From Sandaracinus amylolyticus (lineage in GTDB: Bacteria; Myxococcota_A; Polyangia; Polyangiales; Sandaracinaceae): a stretch of DNA of 64,000 nucleotides. Positions 16,478-24,787 of this stretch are shown piece by piece. A program made the position numbers and the translations under genes. The stretch lies in the NCBI RefSeq assembly GCF_021631985.1, contig NZ_CP070225.1, positions 5,394,001 through 5,458,000 of the forward strand, given 5' to 3'. Numbering within the stretch: position 1 is the stretch's first letter; every line of letters starts with the position of its first letter. The notes below the pieces were generated by a model, which was not told where the DNA came from, searched no databases, and saw nothing but the letters and a program-made list of their open reading frames with translations.

Positions 16478-17593
16478 ATGGCCCGCCTCGACGAGCTCGA
16501 GCGCGAGAACGCGGCGCTGCGGCGGGCGCTGCGCCTGCTCCACGATCTCGCGAACCTCGTGCGCGAGGCGGACGAGCCCGACGCGACCGCCTACGCGGTG
16601 CTCACCGGTGTCACCGCGGGCGTGGGGCTCGGGCTGAACCGCGCGATGCTCTTCGTGCCGAGCGCCGACGATCCGAACGTGCTGATCGGCGCGGCCGCGG
16701 TCGGCCCCGCGGATCGCGTCGAGGCCGATCGCGTGTGGCGCGCGATCGAAGCGGAGCGGCCCGACCTCGAGACGCTCTACGAGGTGGGCCTGCGTCGCGC
16801 CGATGCGCGCGGCGCCCTCGACGACGCGGTGCGCGCGCGCCGCGTGGATCTGCGCGCCCCCGCGCGCTCTCCGATCGCGGCGTGCATGCGCGAAGGGCTC
16901 GAGCCCGAGGACGATCTCGCCGGGCTCTTCGATCTTCCGACGACCATCGCCGCGCCGATGCGGGTGCGCAGCGAGCTCGTCGGCGTGCTCGCCGCGGACA
17001 ACGCGTTCACCGGTGTGGTGCCCGATGCGACCACGCGGCTCGTGCTCGGGCTCGTCGCCGATCACGCCGGGCGCGCCCTCGAGTCGGCGCGTCGCTTCGC
17101 GCGCGTGGCGAGCGAGGCGCGCACCGATGCGCTCACCGGTCTCGAGGCCCGACGCGTGGGGCTCGAGCTGCTGCACCACATGCTCGCGAACGGGCGCGCG
17201 CTCGGGCTGGTGCTGATCGATCTCGATCACTTCAAGCGCATCAACGACACCCACGGACATCCGGTGGGCGACGCGGTGCTCGCCGCGGTGGGCGAGCGCG
17301 TGCGTGCGCTCCTCTCGCGCGGCATGCGCGCGTTCCGCTACGGCGGCGAGGAGCTCGCGGTGATCGTGCCCGGCGCCGACGTGCTCGCCGCGCGGGCGAT
17401 CGGTGAGCAGATCCGCGCCGCGATCCGCGGGCTGCGGGTGCGCGCGCGCGGGGTCGAGCTCGCGATCACGGCGTCGGTCGGCGTCGCGAGCTCGCTCGAT
17501 CACGAGGGCGGCGCGCCCGCGCTCGTCCGCGCCGCGGACGATGCGCTCCTGCACGCGAAGTCACGCGGCCGCGATCGCGTGGAGATCGGCTGA
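16478..17593 (+). CDS. GAF-GGDEF diguanylate cyclase
   Basis: The 371-residue protein (GTG 16475 is an alternative start) has a short N-terminal coiled coil (RLDELERENAALRRALRLLHD), a GAF-like sensor (residues about 25-205, ending in AADNAFTGVVPDATTRLV) and a GGDEF domain. The active-site loop is RYGGEELAV; LVLIDLDHFKRINDTHGHPVGD is also intact, so c-di-GMP synthesis is expected. The RxxD inhibitory site five residues before GGEEL is absent (the position holds Met), so product inhibition at that site is not expected. It is cytoplasmic and has no membrane helix. A terminator hairpin follows. Confidence 0.93.
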   Translation: MARLDELERENAALRRALRLLHDLANLVREADEPDATAYAVLTGVTAGVGLGLNRAMLFVPSADDPNVLIGAAAVGPADRVEADRVWRAIEAERPDLETLYEVGLRRADARGALDDAVRARRVDLRAPARSPIAACMREGLEPEDDLAGLFDLPTTIAAPMRVRSELVGVLAADNAFTGVVPDATTRLVLGLVADHAGRALESARRFARVASEARTDALTGLEARRVGLELLHHMLANGRALGLVLIDLDHFKRINDTHGHPVGDAVLAAVGERVRALLSRGMRAFRYGGEELAVIVPGADVLAARAIGEQIRAAIRGLRVRARGVELAITASVGVASSLDHEGGAPALVRAADDALLHAKSRGRDRVEIG

Positions 17594-17602
17594 AAAACGC
17601 GC

Positions 17603-17635
17603 GCGGCGCGCGATCCACGAGGGACCGCGCGCCGC
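17603..17635 (-). terminator. Intrinsic terminator of the jelly-roll lipoprotein gene
   Basis: A perfect 10-base stem, GCGGCGCGCG (17603-17612) with CGCGCGCCGC (17626-17635), encloses a 13-base loop between two convergent genes. Read on the minus strand the stem is followed by GCGCGTTTTTC, a short U-run. The plus strand has no U-run, though the hairpin may also stop the cyclase transcript. Confidence 0.65.
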
Positions 17636-17655
17636 ATCGCTCGTTCAGGTCGAGC

Positions 17656-18738
17656 TCACTCGCAGACGGACTGGGTCTCGCCGAGCCAGGGCTCGCGCGA
17701 CCAGTCGGTCCACGCCTGGTCGAGCTTCCACACGCTCATGTCGTCCTCGAACATGACGACGTCGGTGTTGTCGCCGCTCGCGTAGAGGCCCCAGTGCCAC
17801 TGGCACATCTGCTTCGTCTGGCGCGTGATGCCGGTGACGTGCTCGACGCTGCGGCCGTCCTGCCAGACGTGCATCTCACCCGAGTAGAAGTTCACGTAGA
17901 CCGTGATGCGGACCCAGCGACCGAGCGGCATCGGCTGCGCGTCGGGCTCGATCGTGAGCGTGCCCTCGGGCCAGTGGTGCGCCGGGCGCAGGATGCCGTC
18001 GGGGTTGTCGAGGCCGAGCGTGATCACGCGCTCCGTGTAGCCGCACGTCGGGTTGATCGTGAAGAGGCTCACCCAGCGGCCGTTGCCGAACTCGTAGCCG
18101 GGCTCGAGCCACGTGTGGAACGTCGACACGATGCCGTTCGGCGCGTCGAGGCCGGTGCCGGTGTTGGTGTGCGCGGGGAGCACGTCTTCGCCGCTGAACT
18201 GCAGGCCGCCGTAGCCGCGGTGCACGCCGTCGGGCGACGACGAGGGGCACACGATCTCCGAGCGCTGCGCGTAGCGGCCGCTGTGCGGGTGCACGGTGCT
18301 GACCGCGGTGCTCTGGCAGGCGTCGCCCCAGGGGTCGCCGTAGCCCCGGCCGGTCCAGGCGGAGTTGTCGCCGGTCTCGAAGTCGTCGGCCCAGAGCTCG
18401 CGCGCGCGGATGCACGTGCAGCCTTCACCGACGCACGTGGTCGGCGGCTCGGTCGTGGGGGGCGTGGTCGGCGGGGTCGTCGGCGGAGGGGTCGGCGTCG
18501 CGGTGCCCGCGTCGGCGACCGGCGTGGTGGGCTCGGTCGGCTCGACCGCGGTGCCCGCGTCGTCGCCCGAGGGCGCGGTCACGCCTGCATCACCACCGAT
18601 GTCGGTGCCCGGGTCGACCGGCTCGTCGGTCGAAGGATCACGCGGATCCAGGTCCGCCGGGCTCGAGGTCGTCGCGCCGTCGCAGCCGAAGAAGAGAGCG
18701 GCCGCCAGCGCGGTGAAGAGCAACTGCTTGGAATTCAT
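17656..18738 (-). CDS. Lipoprotein with Pro/Thr linker and polysaccharide-lyase-like jelly-roll domain
   Basis: The 360-residue protein has a lipoprotein signal (LLFTALAAALFFGC, Cys19), then about 85 residues rich in Pro, Thr, Asp and Ala that act as a spacer. A globular domain follows: ELWADDFETGDNSAWTG, HPHSGRYAQRSEI, IVSTFHTWLEPGYEF, WVRITVYVNFYSGEMHVWQDG. This resembles concanavalin-like lectin/glucanase folds and family-20-type polysaccharide lyases. Sugar binding or cleavage is inferred from fold and from the polysaccharide genes next door. Catalytic residues cannot be assigned by eye. Confidence 0.7.
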   Translation of the reverse strand: MNSKQLLFTALAAALFFGCDGATTSSPADLDPRDPSTDEPVDPGTDIGGDAGVTAPSGDDAGTAVEPTEPTTPVADAGTATPTPPPTTPPTTPPTTEPPTTCVGEGCTCIRARELWADDFETGDNSAWTGRGYGDPWGDACQSTAVSTVHPHSGRYAQRSEIVCPSSSPDGVHRGYGGLQFSGEDVLPAHTNTGTGLDAPNGIVSTFHTWLEPGYEFGNGRWVSLFTINPTCGYTERVITLGLDNPDGILRPAHHWPEGTLTIEPDAQPMPLGRWVRITVYVNFYSGEMHVWQDGRSVEHVTGITRQTKQMCQWHWGLYASGDNTDVVMFEDDMSVWKLDQAWTDWSREPWLGETQSVCE

Positions 18739-18746
18739 CGGCGGCG

Positions 18747-18776
18747 TGAGTAGCCGATGAATCGAGTACGATACAA
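18747..18776 (-). promoter_or_regulatory. Possible promoter of the jelly-roll lipoprotein gene
   Basis: On the minus strand TTGTAT (18776-18771), an 18-base spacer and TACTCA (18752-18747) end eight bases before the ATG at 18738. Only three of six bases match the -35 consensus. The geometry repeats that of the other near-leaderless genes here. Confidence 0.3.
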
Positions 18777-18864
18777 GGGACCGAGGGTGCGCGTCAGGCA
18801 GCAGCGGAACGCGTCACCAATAACGGACTTCCATTGACTTTGTGTGCGGAATGTGCTCGCGGCG

Positions 18865-20295
18865 TCACGCCGTCGCCGGCACCACGCTGCGTCGCTGCGG
18901 CGGCTTGCTCCCGCGCGCGGCGGCACGCGCGGCCGGGCCTCTCCCCGGCGCGCTCGTGCGCGCGGCGGTGAACGCCGGGATCACGCCCGCCAGCACGCCC
19001 GAATAGAAGTACGGCAGGTACGAGAAGAGCCCGTTCGGCAGCAGGTCGACCGCGTTGATCGCGACGATCAGCGCGAGCGCGGCGACCATCTGGCGATCGT
19101 GATCGTCCGCGATGCGCTTGCGCGCTCGGTACGCGCTGATGATCGGCCAGAGCAGGATCCCGAACATGCCGATGTACCCGATCATCCCGCGCTCTCCGAG
19201 CTGGATGATCCAGTGCCCGTCGGTCACCGACAGATCCTCGCCGGTGATCGGATCGTACACGCGCTGCCGGCTGTACCCGCCCCACCCGAACCAGAGCCGC
19301 TCACGCGCGCGATCGAGCAGCGCATCCTCGTTCTCGAAGCGGAACCACAGCGAGAGCGCGCGGTCCTCGCTGATGCCCATGAAGAAGTCGGTGATCTGTC
19401 GCGTGGGGAAGAGGTCCGCGTGGCGCAGCAGCGGGAACGTGAAGACCAGCGCCGCGAGCGCGAGCGGGAGCCAGAGCTTCGGCTTCCGCACCACCGACAT
19501 CAGCGGGATCAGGAAGAGCCCGTAGACGATCGCGCCGGTGCTCTTGCAGAGCACGAACACCGCCGTGAGGTACGTCGGCACGTACCACTTCGACTCGCCG
19601 ATCTTCGTGCGCGCGATCGACGCGATGATCGAGCTCAGGAAGAACATCGCGACCGCGAGGCCGGTGATCATGCAGATGGTCGGACGGTATCCGCCGCCGC
19701 GCATCATCATCTCGAAGCTCGCGGGGTGATAGCCGTAGATCTGCCAGTGCGTCTGCGGGCTCATGCGGATCTCGAAGAGCGCGAAGAGCGAGTAGACGAG
19801 CCCCGCGACCACGAGCGCCTTGAGGAAGACCCGCAGGTCGTCGGGCGTGCGGAACATCGCGCGCCCGATGAAGAAGGGCAGGAAGACGAAGAGGACGTCC
19901 TTCACGACGCCCGCGAACGCGTCGTACATCGTGAGGCCCTGACGCACGACGGGGCCGGTCACGACGTCGTCGGGGTTCGTGATCGCGGTGCCGATGCTGC
20001 CCGCGAGCACGAGCCAGATGAACGAGTCGACGCCGCGCAGCGGCTTCGCGGACCAGACGCGATCACGCGCGCGCCACAGGCAGCCGATGAAGACCCAGAA
20101 CGCCGCGAGGGTCTGCTTGTCGATCGGCGGCAGCAGCGGCGGATCGAAGCGGATGACCTCTGGGAGGAACATCACCGCGCCGAGCATCGTGACGACCGTC
20201 GCGAGCACCGGCTGGAGCCGCGCGAAGAGCACCATCACGAGCGGCGCGAAGAGGACCAGCGCCGTCCACGAGAACCAATTCGGACTTCCATCCAT
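18865..20295 (-). CDS. O-antigen ligase/polymerase-like membrane protein
   Basis: The roughly 476-residue protein has about ten to twelve membrane helices, for example WTALVLFAPLVMVLFARL, FVFLPFFIGRAMF, PTICMITGLAVAMFFLSS and IGYIGMFGILLWPIISAY. A long periplasmic loop holds RERLWFGWGGYSRQRVYDP and DGHWIIQLGERG, the layout of Wzy/WaaL proteins that polymerise or ligate polysaccharide repeats. An in-frame GTG at 20328 would add 11 residues; I prefer ATG 20295. It lies in the polysaccharide locus, divergent from the GNAT-like gene. Wzy against WaaL cannot be settled from sequence alone. Confidence 0.75.
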   Translation of the reverse strand: MDGSPNWFSWTALVLFAPLVMVLFARLQPVLATVVTMLGAVMFLPEVIRFDPPLLPPIDKQTLAAFWVFIGCLWRARDRVWSAKPLRGVDSFIWLVLAGSIGTAITNPDDVVTGPVVRQGLTMYDAFAGVVKDVLFVFLPFFIGRAMFRTPDDLRVFLKALVVAGLVYSLFALFEIRMSPQTHWQIYGYHPASFEMMMRGGGYRPTICMITGLAVAMFFLSSIIASIARTKIGESKWYVPTYLTAVFVLCKSTGAIVYGLFLIPLMSVVRKPKLWLPLALAALVFTFPLLRHADLFPTRQITDFFMGISEDRALSLWFRFENEDALLDRARERLWFGWGGYSRQRVYDPITGEDLSVTDGHWIIQLGERGMIGYIGMFGILLWPIISAYRARKRIADDHDRQMVAALALIVAINAVDLLPNGLFSYLPYFYSGVLAGVIPAFTAARTSAPGRGPAARAAARGSKPPQRRSVVPATA

Positions 20296-20483
20296 CGCAG
20301 CGCCCCGAGCACCGGCGCGCGATGTCACCTCGCGCGCTCCGGCCCCTGACGCGTGACATGAGCGCGCGAGCGGCCGACCACACCCTGGTCGTCGCGCCCA
20401 CGGTGCTCATGGTGGGGTCGCCGACACGTGACCGGACGCCGTTGCGCTGCGCAGCGGGCTCCTCCACCATCCGCGACTCCGAC

Positions 20484-21614
20484 ATGGCGATTCACATCGT
20501 TCCGCACGATCCGCAGTGGAAGATGCGCGTGGACGCGTTCAACACGCGCATGCGCGAGGGCGGTTCGCAGTACGGCTTCTACGTCGACGCGCTCCCGGTG
20601 TGGCTGCCGAAGCGCACCACGGATCAGCCGGTGTGGCGCGAGTACTGGCTGGCGGTGGAGGACGGCGAGCACGTGCGCGCGGGCTACGCGCTCAAGCCGC
20701 AGGCGTGGTGGATCCACGGCCAGACCAAGATGGTGGCGGACTGGCAGGGGCCGTTCTCGGAAGGCGCGTACGACAACCGCTACGGCGCGCTGGGGCTGCG
20801 CTTGTTCCGCGACATGTTGAAGAAGCAGCCGCTGCTCTTCTCGTGGGGCCACGGCGGCGACGACGCGCCGGTGCTGCAGCTGCTGAACAAGCTGAAGTGG
20901 ACGATGATCCCGACGCCGTTCTTGCTGCGCGTCGTGCGGCCCTTCCACTTCGCGCGGAAGAACAAGTACCTGCGCGAGCAGCCGCGCACGCGCCTCGCGC
21001 TCGACCTCGCGGCGTTCAGCGGCGCGGCGTCGATCGGCGGGCGCGCGCTGCACGCGGGGCTGCGGCTGCGGTCGCTCAAGCGCTTCGGCGCGAAGGCCGA
21101 GGTGGTGTCGAGCTTCGGTCCCTGGGCCGATGCGCTGTGGGAGCGCGCGAAGCACGACTACGACGCGATCGCGGTGCGCGATGCGCGCGTGATGAACACG
21201 CTGCTGCCCGAGGGCGAGACGCAGCCCGAGTGGTCGGAGCAGATCCGGCTGCGGGTGCGCGATGCGGCGGGCGAGGATCTCGGCTGGGCCGTGGTCTGCG
21301 TGCGCGACATGAAGGGGCACCATCGCTACGGCGACTGTCGCGTGGGCACGGTGGTGGACTACCTCGCGCCGGTCGCGAACGCGGGCGAGGTGATCCACGC
21401 GGCGTTCGACTACCTGCGTGATCGGGGCGCGGAGCTCGTGATCGCGAACCAGGCAGATCCGCGCTGGGTGCGCGCCTTCGAGGACAACGGGTTCGTGAAG
21501 CTCGAGGGCAAGCGTCTCTTCTGCGCCGCGCCGCCGCTCGCAGAGGCGCTGGAGAACACGCGCGAGCGCTTCTTCGTGTCGAACATGGACGGTCACGGCC
21601 CGATGGGGCTGTGA
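20484..21614 (+). CDS. GNAT-like acyltransferase
   Basis: The 376-residue protein has two halves with acetyltransferase flavour. The first contains YWLAVEDGEHVRAGYALKPQ and GPFSEGAYDNRYGALGLRLFRDML. The second contains RVGTVVDYLAPVANAGEVIHAAFDYLRDRGAELVI in two parts, then RWVRAFEDNGFVKL, where a gain of function through a GNAT fold is plausible. Such proteins occur in exopolysaccharide loci and may modify sugars or act like FemAB-type transferases. It has no signal peptide or membrane helix. Upstream reading from 20322 lacks protein-like sequence, so I start at ATG 20484. Confidence 0.65.
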   Translation: MAIHIVPHDPQWKMRVDAFNTRMREGGSQYGFYVDALPVWLPKRTTDQPVWREYWLAVEDGEHVRAGYALKPQAWWIHGQTKMVADWQGPFSEGAYDNRYGALGLRLFRDMLKKQPLLFSWGHGGDDAPVLQLLNKLKWTMIPTPFLLRVVRPFHFARKNKYLREQPRTRLALDLAAFSGAASIGGRALHAGLRLRSLKRFGAKAEVVSSFGPWADALWERAKHDYDAIAVRDARVMNTLLPEGETQPEWSEQIRLRVRDAAGEDLGWAVVCVRDMKGHHRYGDCRVGTVVDYLAPVANAGEVIHAAFDYLRDRGAELVIANQADPRWVRAFEDNGFVKLEGKRLFCAAPPLAEALENTRERFFVSNMDGHGPMGL

Positions 21615-21663
21615 TTGCGCGCGGCGCTCGACGCGCGGCGCGCGGTCGGGGACGCTGGGGGCA

Positions 21664-23163
21664 GTGAAGCGCGCGAGCGTCGTCGTCGTGGCGATCGCGA
21701 TCGCGGTGGCGGTCGGGATCGCCGTCGCGCGCCCCGCGCACGCGCCCGATGCGCCGGTCGTGCAGGCACCGGTCGAGACGGTCGCGCCGATCGTCCCGGC
21801 GCCGATCGAGACGGTCGCGCCGCCACCGCCGCCGAGCGAGCCGCCTCCGATGCCGACACCGCGCGCCCGACCGCGCGTCGTCGAAGGCGCGGACGATCCC
21901 TGCGCGCCCGACGAGGAGGTCGAGGCCTTCGCGCGGCCCTCGATCACACAGGTGCTCGAGGCACGGCAGAGCGAGCTCGCGGCGCGGGCTCGTGCCTCGG
22001 CGGGCGCATCGGCCGCGCTGCGCGAAGGGCTCGATCGGCTCGCGCGCGGCGGTGACGTCGAGGGCGCGATCACGATGATCGCGAACGCGCCCGATCGTCT
22101 CGTAACCGGGTTCGATCACGCCGCCGCTGCCGCGCTGCACGTGGGGATCGGAGCGCTCTCGGAGGGCCGGCTTCGCGACGCGGAGCGCTGGGCGCGTCGT
22201 GCATCGTCGCTCTCACGCGAGGACCCCGCGGGGCCGGTGCTCGAGGCGCTCGTCGCGCTCCGCGACGACGACGAGGCGCGCGCCAAGGACGCGCTGCGCG
22301 AGGCGTTCTCCCGCGACGCCGAGGATCCCGCGATCGCGTGGGCCCTCGCGACGCGCACGGCGCGCAGCGAGGACGTGGAGCTCGCGATGCGCGCGCTCGA
22401 GGTGTACCTCGCCGAGTATCCCGAGGACGTGCGCGCGCGACGCATCCGCGCGCGTGCGAGGCAGCTCGCGATCGTTCTGCGCGGGACCACGCGACGCGTG
22501 CGGCGCGGCGTGGTGCTGCGCGCGCCTTCGGATCTCGACGCCGCGGTGATCGATCGCGCGCTCGCGACCGTCGACGACGCGCTCGGCGAGGCCGCGCGAT
22601 GGACGCGCACCACGCGCGCGACCGAGCTGCTCGTCGTGGTGCACCACGATGCGACGGCGATGCGCGCCGCGACGTGCGCTCCGACGTGGAGCGGCGCGCT
22701 CTTCGACGGATCGCTGCACGTCGACGCCGAGACGCTGCGTGGTCCCGAGGCGCGCGCGCGCATCGCGCTCCGGCACGAGTCGCTCCACGCGCAGCTGCAT
22801 GCGCGGCCCGGCGGCGGGAGGCGCGCGCCCTACTGGCTCGACGAGGGCATGGCGCAGCGCTTCTCGGGCGAGGAGAGCCCGGACCATCACCGCAGCTGGG
22901 CGATGATGGTCCGCTCGCGCATGTGGATCCCGATGGATTCGATCGCGGGCTCGTTCCTCGAGATCGACGATCCGAGCGATGCGCGGCTCGCCTACCACCA
23001 GAGCCTCGCGATGGTGCGTTATCTCGAGTCGACGCGCGGCGAGCGCGCGATCGGCGACGCGATCGCGGAGATCGATCGCGGCACGAGCCCCGAAGAGCTG
23101 CTCGCGCGGCTCGCACCGGAGCTCGACGGCGCGCGCCTCCTCGCGTTCCTGGCCGAGCGATGA
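21664..23163 (+). CDS. Secreted or anchored peptidase-MA-like metallopeptidase with TPR region
   Basis: The 499-residue protein starts with a GTG and an N-terminal hydrophobic anchor (VVVVAIAIAVAVGIAVA), then a Pro-rich spacer. Helical repeats follow (ALHVGIGALSEGRLRDAERWARRA, ALREAFSRDAEDPAIAWALA). The C-terminal domain has HESLH at residues 371-375, an HExxH zinc site, and YWLDEGMAQRFSG with Glu394 as the likely third ligand, which is the gluzincin peptidase-MA pattern. It should act outside the cytoplasmic membrane. Its place among polysaccharide genes is unexplained. The catalytic residues all appear intact. Confidence 0.8.
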   Translation: MKRASVVVVAIAIAVAVGIAVARPAHAPDAPVVQAPVETVAPIVPAPIETVAPPPPPSEPPPMPTPRARPRVVEGADDPCAPDEEVEAFARPSITQVLEARQSELAARARASAGASAALREGLDRLARGGDVEGAITMIANAPDRLVTGFDHAAAAALHVGIGALSEGRLRDAERWARRASSLSREDPAGPVLEALVALRDDDEARAKDALREAFSRDAEDPAIAWALATRTARSEDVELAMRALEVYLAEYPEDVRARRIRARARQLAIVLRGTTRRVRRGVVLRAPSDLDAAVIDRALATVDDALGEAARWTRTTRATELLVVVHHDATAMRAATCAPTWSGALFDGSLHVDAETLRGPEARARIALRHESLHAQLHARPGGGRRAPYWLDEGMAQRFSGEESPDHHRSWAMMVRSRMWIPMDSIAGSFLEIDDPSDARLAYHQSLAMVRYLESTRGERAIGDAIAEIDRGTSPEELLARLAPELDGARLLAFLAER

Positions 23164-23166
23164 GCT

Positions 23167-23733
23167 TCAGACACCGCCGAGCGGGATGCGCTCGGCGAGC
23201 TCGGAGGCCGCGGCGACCGCGCGATCGTAGAGACGGCCGAGGATCACGATCGGCGCCTCGAGCTGGAGCGCGCGCTCGTGCAGCTGGATCTCGACGGGCG
23301 TGCGCAGTCCGGAGCGCATCACGGCCCACGCGGGGAATCGATGCACCGCGCCGGCGCCCAGCGCACGCGTCACATCTTCCGCGCTCGGTCGCGCCACGGC
23401 GTAGCGAAACCGTCGCGCCCGCCATCCCATCCGCTCCACGCCACCGAGCGACCCGAGCGCATCGCGGACGCGCCGGATGCGCTGGCCCGCGCCCGCGAGC
23501 CACGACATCCCGCCAGTGCGGACCTCGAGCTCGGCGTCGTGCTCGACGACGACCACGTTCAGTCCGTCGAGCACGAAGTGATAGCCCGCCGGCTCGATCG
23601 AGAGCGACACGCGCGCGCCGAGCAGCGCCTCGGTGCGGTCACGCAGCCGCGGCAGGAGCGCGAGCGGGTCTTCGGTGCGGAACGCGGCGACCACCAGGCC
23701 CATGGCGCTGGCTTGCGCGAACGCCGCGCTCAC
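23167..23733 (-). CDS. Hypothetical protein
   Basis: The 188-residue protein starts at a GTG (MSAAFAQASAMGLVV; an ATG 30 bases later is possible). It has mixed alpha/beta character, for example RVSLSIEPAGYHFVLDGLNVVVVEHDAELEVRTGG, given here only as two beta strands, and a helical C-terminus ending ASELAERIPLGG. No catalytic motif, signal or membrane helix was seen. It converges with the peptidase gene (three bases apart) and lies ten bases downstream of the GT2 gene, so it is probably the last gene of the minus-strand polysaccharide operon. Confidence 0.65.
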   Translation of the reverse strand: MSAAFAQASAMGLVVAAFRTEDPLALLPRLRDRTEALLGARVSLSIEPAGYHFVLDGLNVVVVEHDAELEVRTGGMSWLAGAGQRIRRVRDALGSLGGVERMGWRARRFRYAVARPSAEDVTRALGAGAVHRFPAWAVMRSGLRTPVEIQLHERALQLEAPIVILGRLYDRAVAAASELAERIPLGGV

Positions 23734-23743
23734 GTCGAGCCGC

Positions 23744-24787
23744 TCAGGTCGACGCCCCCGCCGCGGACGTCAAACGCGGCGGGCGACGGCGGATGCGCCG
23801 ATTGACGAGTCGGACTCCGTACTTCTTTCCGACCACGAGCTGGAAGAGCTCGAATCGGCGCAGGTGCTTCAGATAACGCGGGTTGTCGTAGCGCTGATCG
23901 CGCTCCCACGCGCTCTTCAGATATCCGCGCAGGATCTCGATGCCACCACGCAATCGCGGCGGATCCTTCATGCGGAACACGCTCGCCGCGAGCACGTAGT
24001 ACCAGGAGGATCCCATGAAGTACTTGCCGCGTCCCCAGCGACGACGGCCGACGAGGATGTCGCCCTGGCTCGAGCCCATCGGGCGCAGGTGCACGAAGCG
24101 CATCTCGGGGTCGTCGATGCTCGCCGCGATCCATCCGTGCATTCGACAGAGGTGTCCGTCGATCCCGTCCCACGCGAGCTCGCGCACGAACCCGCCGATC
24201 TCGCGGAAGCACTGCACGCGATAGAACTTGATCGCGCCGATCGCGTTCTCGTCGCCCATGAAGAACGTCTTCAGCGACCCGTCGGACTGACGCTCCATCA
24301 TCTTGCCGCTGAGGTTCCCGATGTGCGGCTCGGCCTCCATCCGCTCCATCACGCGCTCGAAGTAGCGCGGCGGCATCTCGAGGTCTGCGTCGTACTTGCA
24401 GACGTAGTCGTAGTCATCGAGGCGCTCGGTCCGCAGGCCTTCGTAGAACGCCTCGATCACGCCGGGGCCGACCGCGCGTCTGCCGCGATCGGCGCGGGTG
24501 ACGACGCGGATGACGTCGTATCTCGCCGCGTACTCCGCGAGGATCTGCGGCGTCTCGTCGGTCGATCCGTCGTCGACGATCACCCATCGCGCCGGCGGGC
24601 TCGTCTGCGCGAGCGTCGTGTCGAGCGTGGTGCGCAGGTGCGCGGCCTCGTTGCGACACGGGGTGATCAGGAGATATCGACGTCCCGCGGGCGGCACGTC
24701 GAGCCTCGGCAGACGCACGACGCGCGAGCCCTCGCGCTCCATCGTCGTGCGCAGCGTCTCGATCATCGATTCAGAGCTCGAGCTCAT
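23744..24787 (-). CDS. Family 2 glycosyltransferase
   Basis: The 347-residue protein is a GT-A inverting glycosyltransferase: YLLITPCRNEAAHLRTTLD, WVIVDDGSTDET, then YVCKYDADLEMP, where DAD is the nucleotide-sugar/metal motif. It is cytoplasmic without clear membrane helices. The ATG at 24787 overlaps the asparagine-synthase stop by 17 bases; a second ATG at 24766 would leave a small gap. It probably adds one sugar of the repeat unit built by this locus. The donor and acceptor are unknown. Confidence 0.88.
   Translation of the reverse strand: MSSSSESMIETLRTTMEREGSRVVRLPRLDVPPAGRRYLLITPCRNEAAHLRTTLDTTLAQTSPPARWVIVDDGSTDETPQILAEYAARYDVIRVVTRADRGRRAVGPGVIEAFYEGLRTERLDDYDYVCKYDADLEMPPRYFERVMERMEAEPHIGNLSGKMMERQSDGSLKTFFMGDENAIGAIKFYRVQCFREIGGFVRELAWDGIDGHLCRMHGWIAASIDDPEMRFVHLRPMGSSQGDILVGRRRWGRGKYFMGSSWYYVLAASVFRMKDPPRLRGGIEILRGYLKSAWERDQRYDNPRYLKHLRRFELFQLVVGKKYGVRLVNRRIRRRPPRLTSAAGAST

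Noticed and set aside
17603-17635. A plus-strand intrinsic terminator for the diguanylate cyclase
   Set aside because: The stem is perfect, but no U-run follows on the plus strand. I assign it to the minus-strand gene, where TTTTT follows.
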